Shown: positions 13,201 through 14,900 of the stretch, one piece after another
Layout: every line of letters starts with the position of its first letter
Numbering within the stretch: position 1 is the stretch's first letter
Source: Alphaproteobacteria bacterium HGW-Alphaproteobacteria-13
GTDB taxonomy: Bacteria; Pseudomonadota; Alphaproteobacteria; Sphingomonadales; Sphingomonadaceae
NCBI GenBank assembly: GCA_002842935.1
Contig: PHEM01000044.1
Coordinates: 1-14,900 of the forward strand
Length of the DNA stretch: 14,900 nucleotides
Direction: 5' to 3'
Notes under the pieces: generated by a model
Told to the model about the DNA's origin: nothing
What the model saw: only the letters and a program-made list of their open reading frames with translations
The model's database searches: none
Program-made: the position numbers and the translations under genes

Positions 13201-14900
13201 TCATTCTGCCGTCTCCTCCAGTTCCAGGGCGAAAAGGCTGGCGTTGCCGCCCGCCGACGTGGTGTCGATGGAAATCGAGCGTTCCGTGACGAAGCGCAAA
13301 AGATAGTGCGGACCGCCCGCCTTGAATCCGGTTCCCGACAATCCCTCGCCACCGAACGGCTGCGCGCCGACGACGGCGCCGATCATCGTGCGGTTGACAT
13401 AGAGATTGCCGACGCGCGCCGACGCGCGCACCGTCGCCAGCGCCTGGTCGAGGCGGCTGTGCAGGCCCATGGTCAGACCGTAGCCGCTACTGCCGATCCG
13501 TTCGACCAGCGATTCCAGCTCGCCCGCCCGCCAGCGCACGACATGCAGCACGGGACCGAATATCTCCTGCCGAAGCTGCTCCGGCTCGTCGAGGCGGATG
13601 ATCACCGGCCCGACGAAATGGCCGCCAAGCCCGGCGGGTTCCGGCAGCTGCGCGACGATCCGGTCGCGGTGCGCCTCCACATGCGCCATGATCCGCGCCC
13701 GCGCGTCGGCGTCGATCACCGGCCCGACATCGGTCGCGGCAAGGCCGGGATCGCCCAGCGTCAATTCCTTCATCGCCCCGGCCAGCAGGTCGAGAACGCT
13801 GTCGGCGATATCCTCCTGCAAGCAGAGCAGGCGCAGCGCCGAACAGCGCTGGCCCGCGCTCTGGAAGGCCGAGGCGACGACATCGGCCACCACTTGTTCG
13901 GGCAGAGCCGTGGAATCGACGATCATCGCGTTGAGACCGCCCGTTTCGGCGATCAGCGGCACGATCGGGCGGCTGTCGTCGTCGAGCAGGCTGCGCGCGA
14001 TCTGGCGCGCGGCCTTCGTCGAACCCGTGAAGGCGACGCCCGCGACGCGCGCGTCCGCGACCAGCGCCTGCCCGACGTCGGGTCCGCCCGGCAGCAGGTG
14101 GAGCACGTCGGCGGGCACGCCCGCCGCGTGGAACAGGCGGACGGCGGCAAAGGCGATCAGCGGCGTCTGCGGCGCGGGCTTGGCCACCACGGCATTGCCC
14201 GCGACCAGCGCCGCCGCGACCTGGCCGAGGAAGATGGCGAGCGGAAAATTCCACGGACTGATGCAGGCAAAGACCCCGCGCGCCGCCAGCGTCAGCTCGT
14301 TGCGCTCGCCAGTCGGTCCCGGCAGCGTCTCGACAACCATGTGACGCCGCGCTTCATTCGCATAATAGCGGCAGAAATCCACGGCCTCGCGAACTTCCCC
14401 CACGGCGTCGGCCAGCGATTTCCCCGCCTCGCGCACCGTGAGGGCGAACAGCATCTCGCGCTGTTCTTCCAGCATGTCGGCCATGCGTTCCAGGCAGGCC
14501 GCCCGTTCCTCGACGGGACGCGCCGCCCAGGACGGCGCCGCCGCGGCGGCAATGTCCAGCGCCCGCCGGACATCCTCCACGCTCGCTTCCGCGACTTCGC
14601 CGATCGCCGCGCCCGTCGCCGGGTCGTGAACGGGCCGCGCGGGTCCGGTTCCGGCCGCGCCGCCGATCAGGGGCGCGGCGCGCGCGGCGGCGGGCGGAAC
14701 CGAGCGCACCTTGGCTTCCATGCTGTCGATCGATAGCCGGTCGTTCAAATCAAGGCCCTCCGAATTGCGGCGTCCGGCGCCATAAAGGTCGCGCGGCAAG
14801 GGAATGCGGGGATGCGGCGCGCCGCCCGTGTCGCGGACGCTTTCGACGGGATCGACGATCAGCGCCTCGTCGTCGCGGTCCGCATCGCCGAACTGATGGA
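13201..14900 (-). CDS. putA: Bifunctional PutA, P5C dehydrogenase half (5' end outside window)
   Basis: The frame is open at the right edge; 565 C-terminal residues are visible. They start in the linker after the proline dehydrogenase barrel (HPRIPLPRDLYG, then RRNSEGLDLNDR) and cover the aldehyde dehydrogenase domain that oxidises glutamate semialdehyde (from P5C) to glutamate with NAD. ISPWNFPLAIFLGQ and FTGSTKAARQIA are cofactor-site motifs; the general base Glu is in LIAETGGLNAM (visible residue 318) and the catalytic Cys in SAGQRCSALR (352). The protein ends shortly after TTSAGGNASL, as in minimal ~1000-residue PutAs without the extra C-terminal domain. An apparent start at 14799 is an internal TTG (Leu of PLPRDLYG), not a real start. 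Confidence 0.96.
   Translation of the reverse strand, partial: HQFGDADRDDEALIVDPVESVRDTGGAPHPRIPLPRDLYGAGRRNSEGLDLNDRLSIDSMEAKVRSVPPAAARAAPLIGGAAGTGPARPVHDPATGAAIGEVAEASVEDVRRALDIAAAAAPSWAARPVEERAACLERMADMLEEQREMLFALTVREAGKSLADAVGEVREAVDFCRYYANEARRHMVVETLPGPTGERNELTLAARGVFACISPWNFPLAIFLGQVAAALVAGNAVVAKPAPQTPLIAFAAVRLFHAAGVPADVLHLLPGGPDVGQALVADARVAGVAFTGSTKAARQIARSLLDDDSRPIVPLIAETGGLNAMIVDSTALPEQVVADVVASAFQSAGQRCSALRLLCLQEDIADSVLDLLAGAMKELTLGDPGLAATDVGPVIDADARARIMAHVEAHRDRIVAQLPEPAGLGGHFVGPVIIRLDEPEQLRQEIFGPVLHVVRWRAGELESLVERIGSSGYGLTMGLHSRLDQALATVRASARVGNLYVNRTMIGAVVGAQPFGGEGLSGTGFKAGGPHYLLRFVTERSISIDTTSAGGNASLFALELEETAE

Noticed and set aside
13306..14736. A 476-codon open frame on the plus strand
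   Set aside because: Antisense shadow of the putA aldehyde dehydrogenase domain, whose motifs are unmistakable.
14797..14799. Apparent start codon of an aldehyde dehydrogenase gene
   Set aside because: It is a TTG for the Leu in the conserved PutA linker PLPRDLYG, and the frame continues without a stop to the window edge with PutA-like sequence.

Overview
The window is GC-rich, tightly packed alphaproteobacterial DNA. Gene content and protein style (minimal-type PutA, 2-hydroxychromene-2-carboxylate isomerase-like protein, IS630 element, GC-rich palindromic intergenic repeats) suggest a sphingomonad (Sphingomonadales). The order is inferred from sequence style, not from a search.

Left third (1-5769): a GC-rich inverted repeat sits at the edge. 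Next is a divergent pair: an SRPBCC/AHSA1-type protein (minus) and an ArsR-type repressor (plus), sharing a palindrome placed between the -35 and -10 boxes of the SRPBCC promoter. A minus-strand pair follows: a DsbA-fold HCCA-isomerase-like protein, then an alpha/beta hydrolase. This pair diverges from a marR-emrA-emrB type multidrug efflux operon, again across an AT-rich palindrome that holds TATAAT on both strands.

Middle (5770-7774): a long imperfect hairpin, then a complete 1047-bp IS630-family element (5906-6952) with 14-bp perfect terminal repeats and TA flanks. Its transposase lies in two frames joined at an A8 tract. The element went into the TA of a TAG stop codon of a DUF2238/YjdF-like membrane protein gene and left the stop intact.

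Housekeeping block (7775-11061, all minus): asd; then a chain reading vapB-like antitoxin > vapC-like PIN toxin > small membrane protein (TTG start) > trmD > rplS. The first four genes overlap by 4-13 nt, and 6 nt separate trmD from rplS. The usual trmD neighbours rpsP and rimM are absent, so an autoregulated toxin-antitoxin promoter appears to feed an essential tRNA methyltransferase gene and a ribosomal protein gene. A strong terminator follows rplS.

Right third (11093-14900, minus): putA (5' part outside the window) > a small unrecognised protein > a secreted amidohydrolase, probably one transcript, ending in two palindromes just upstream of the vapB promoter.

I found no tRNA or rRNA gene and no CRISPR array or phage. 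The candidates most worth a second look are the toxin-antitoxin/trmD/rplS arrangement and the IS630 frameshift and insertion site.
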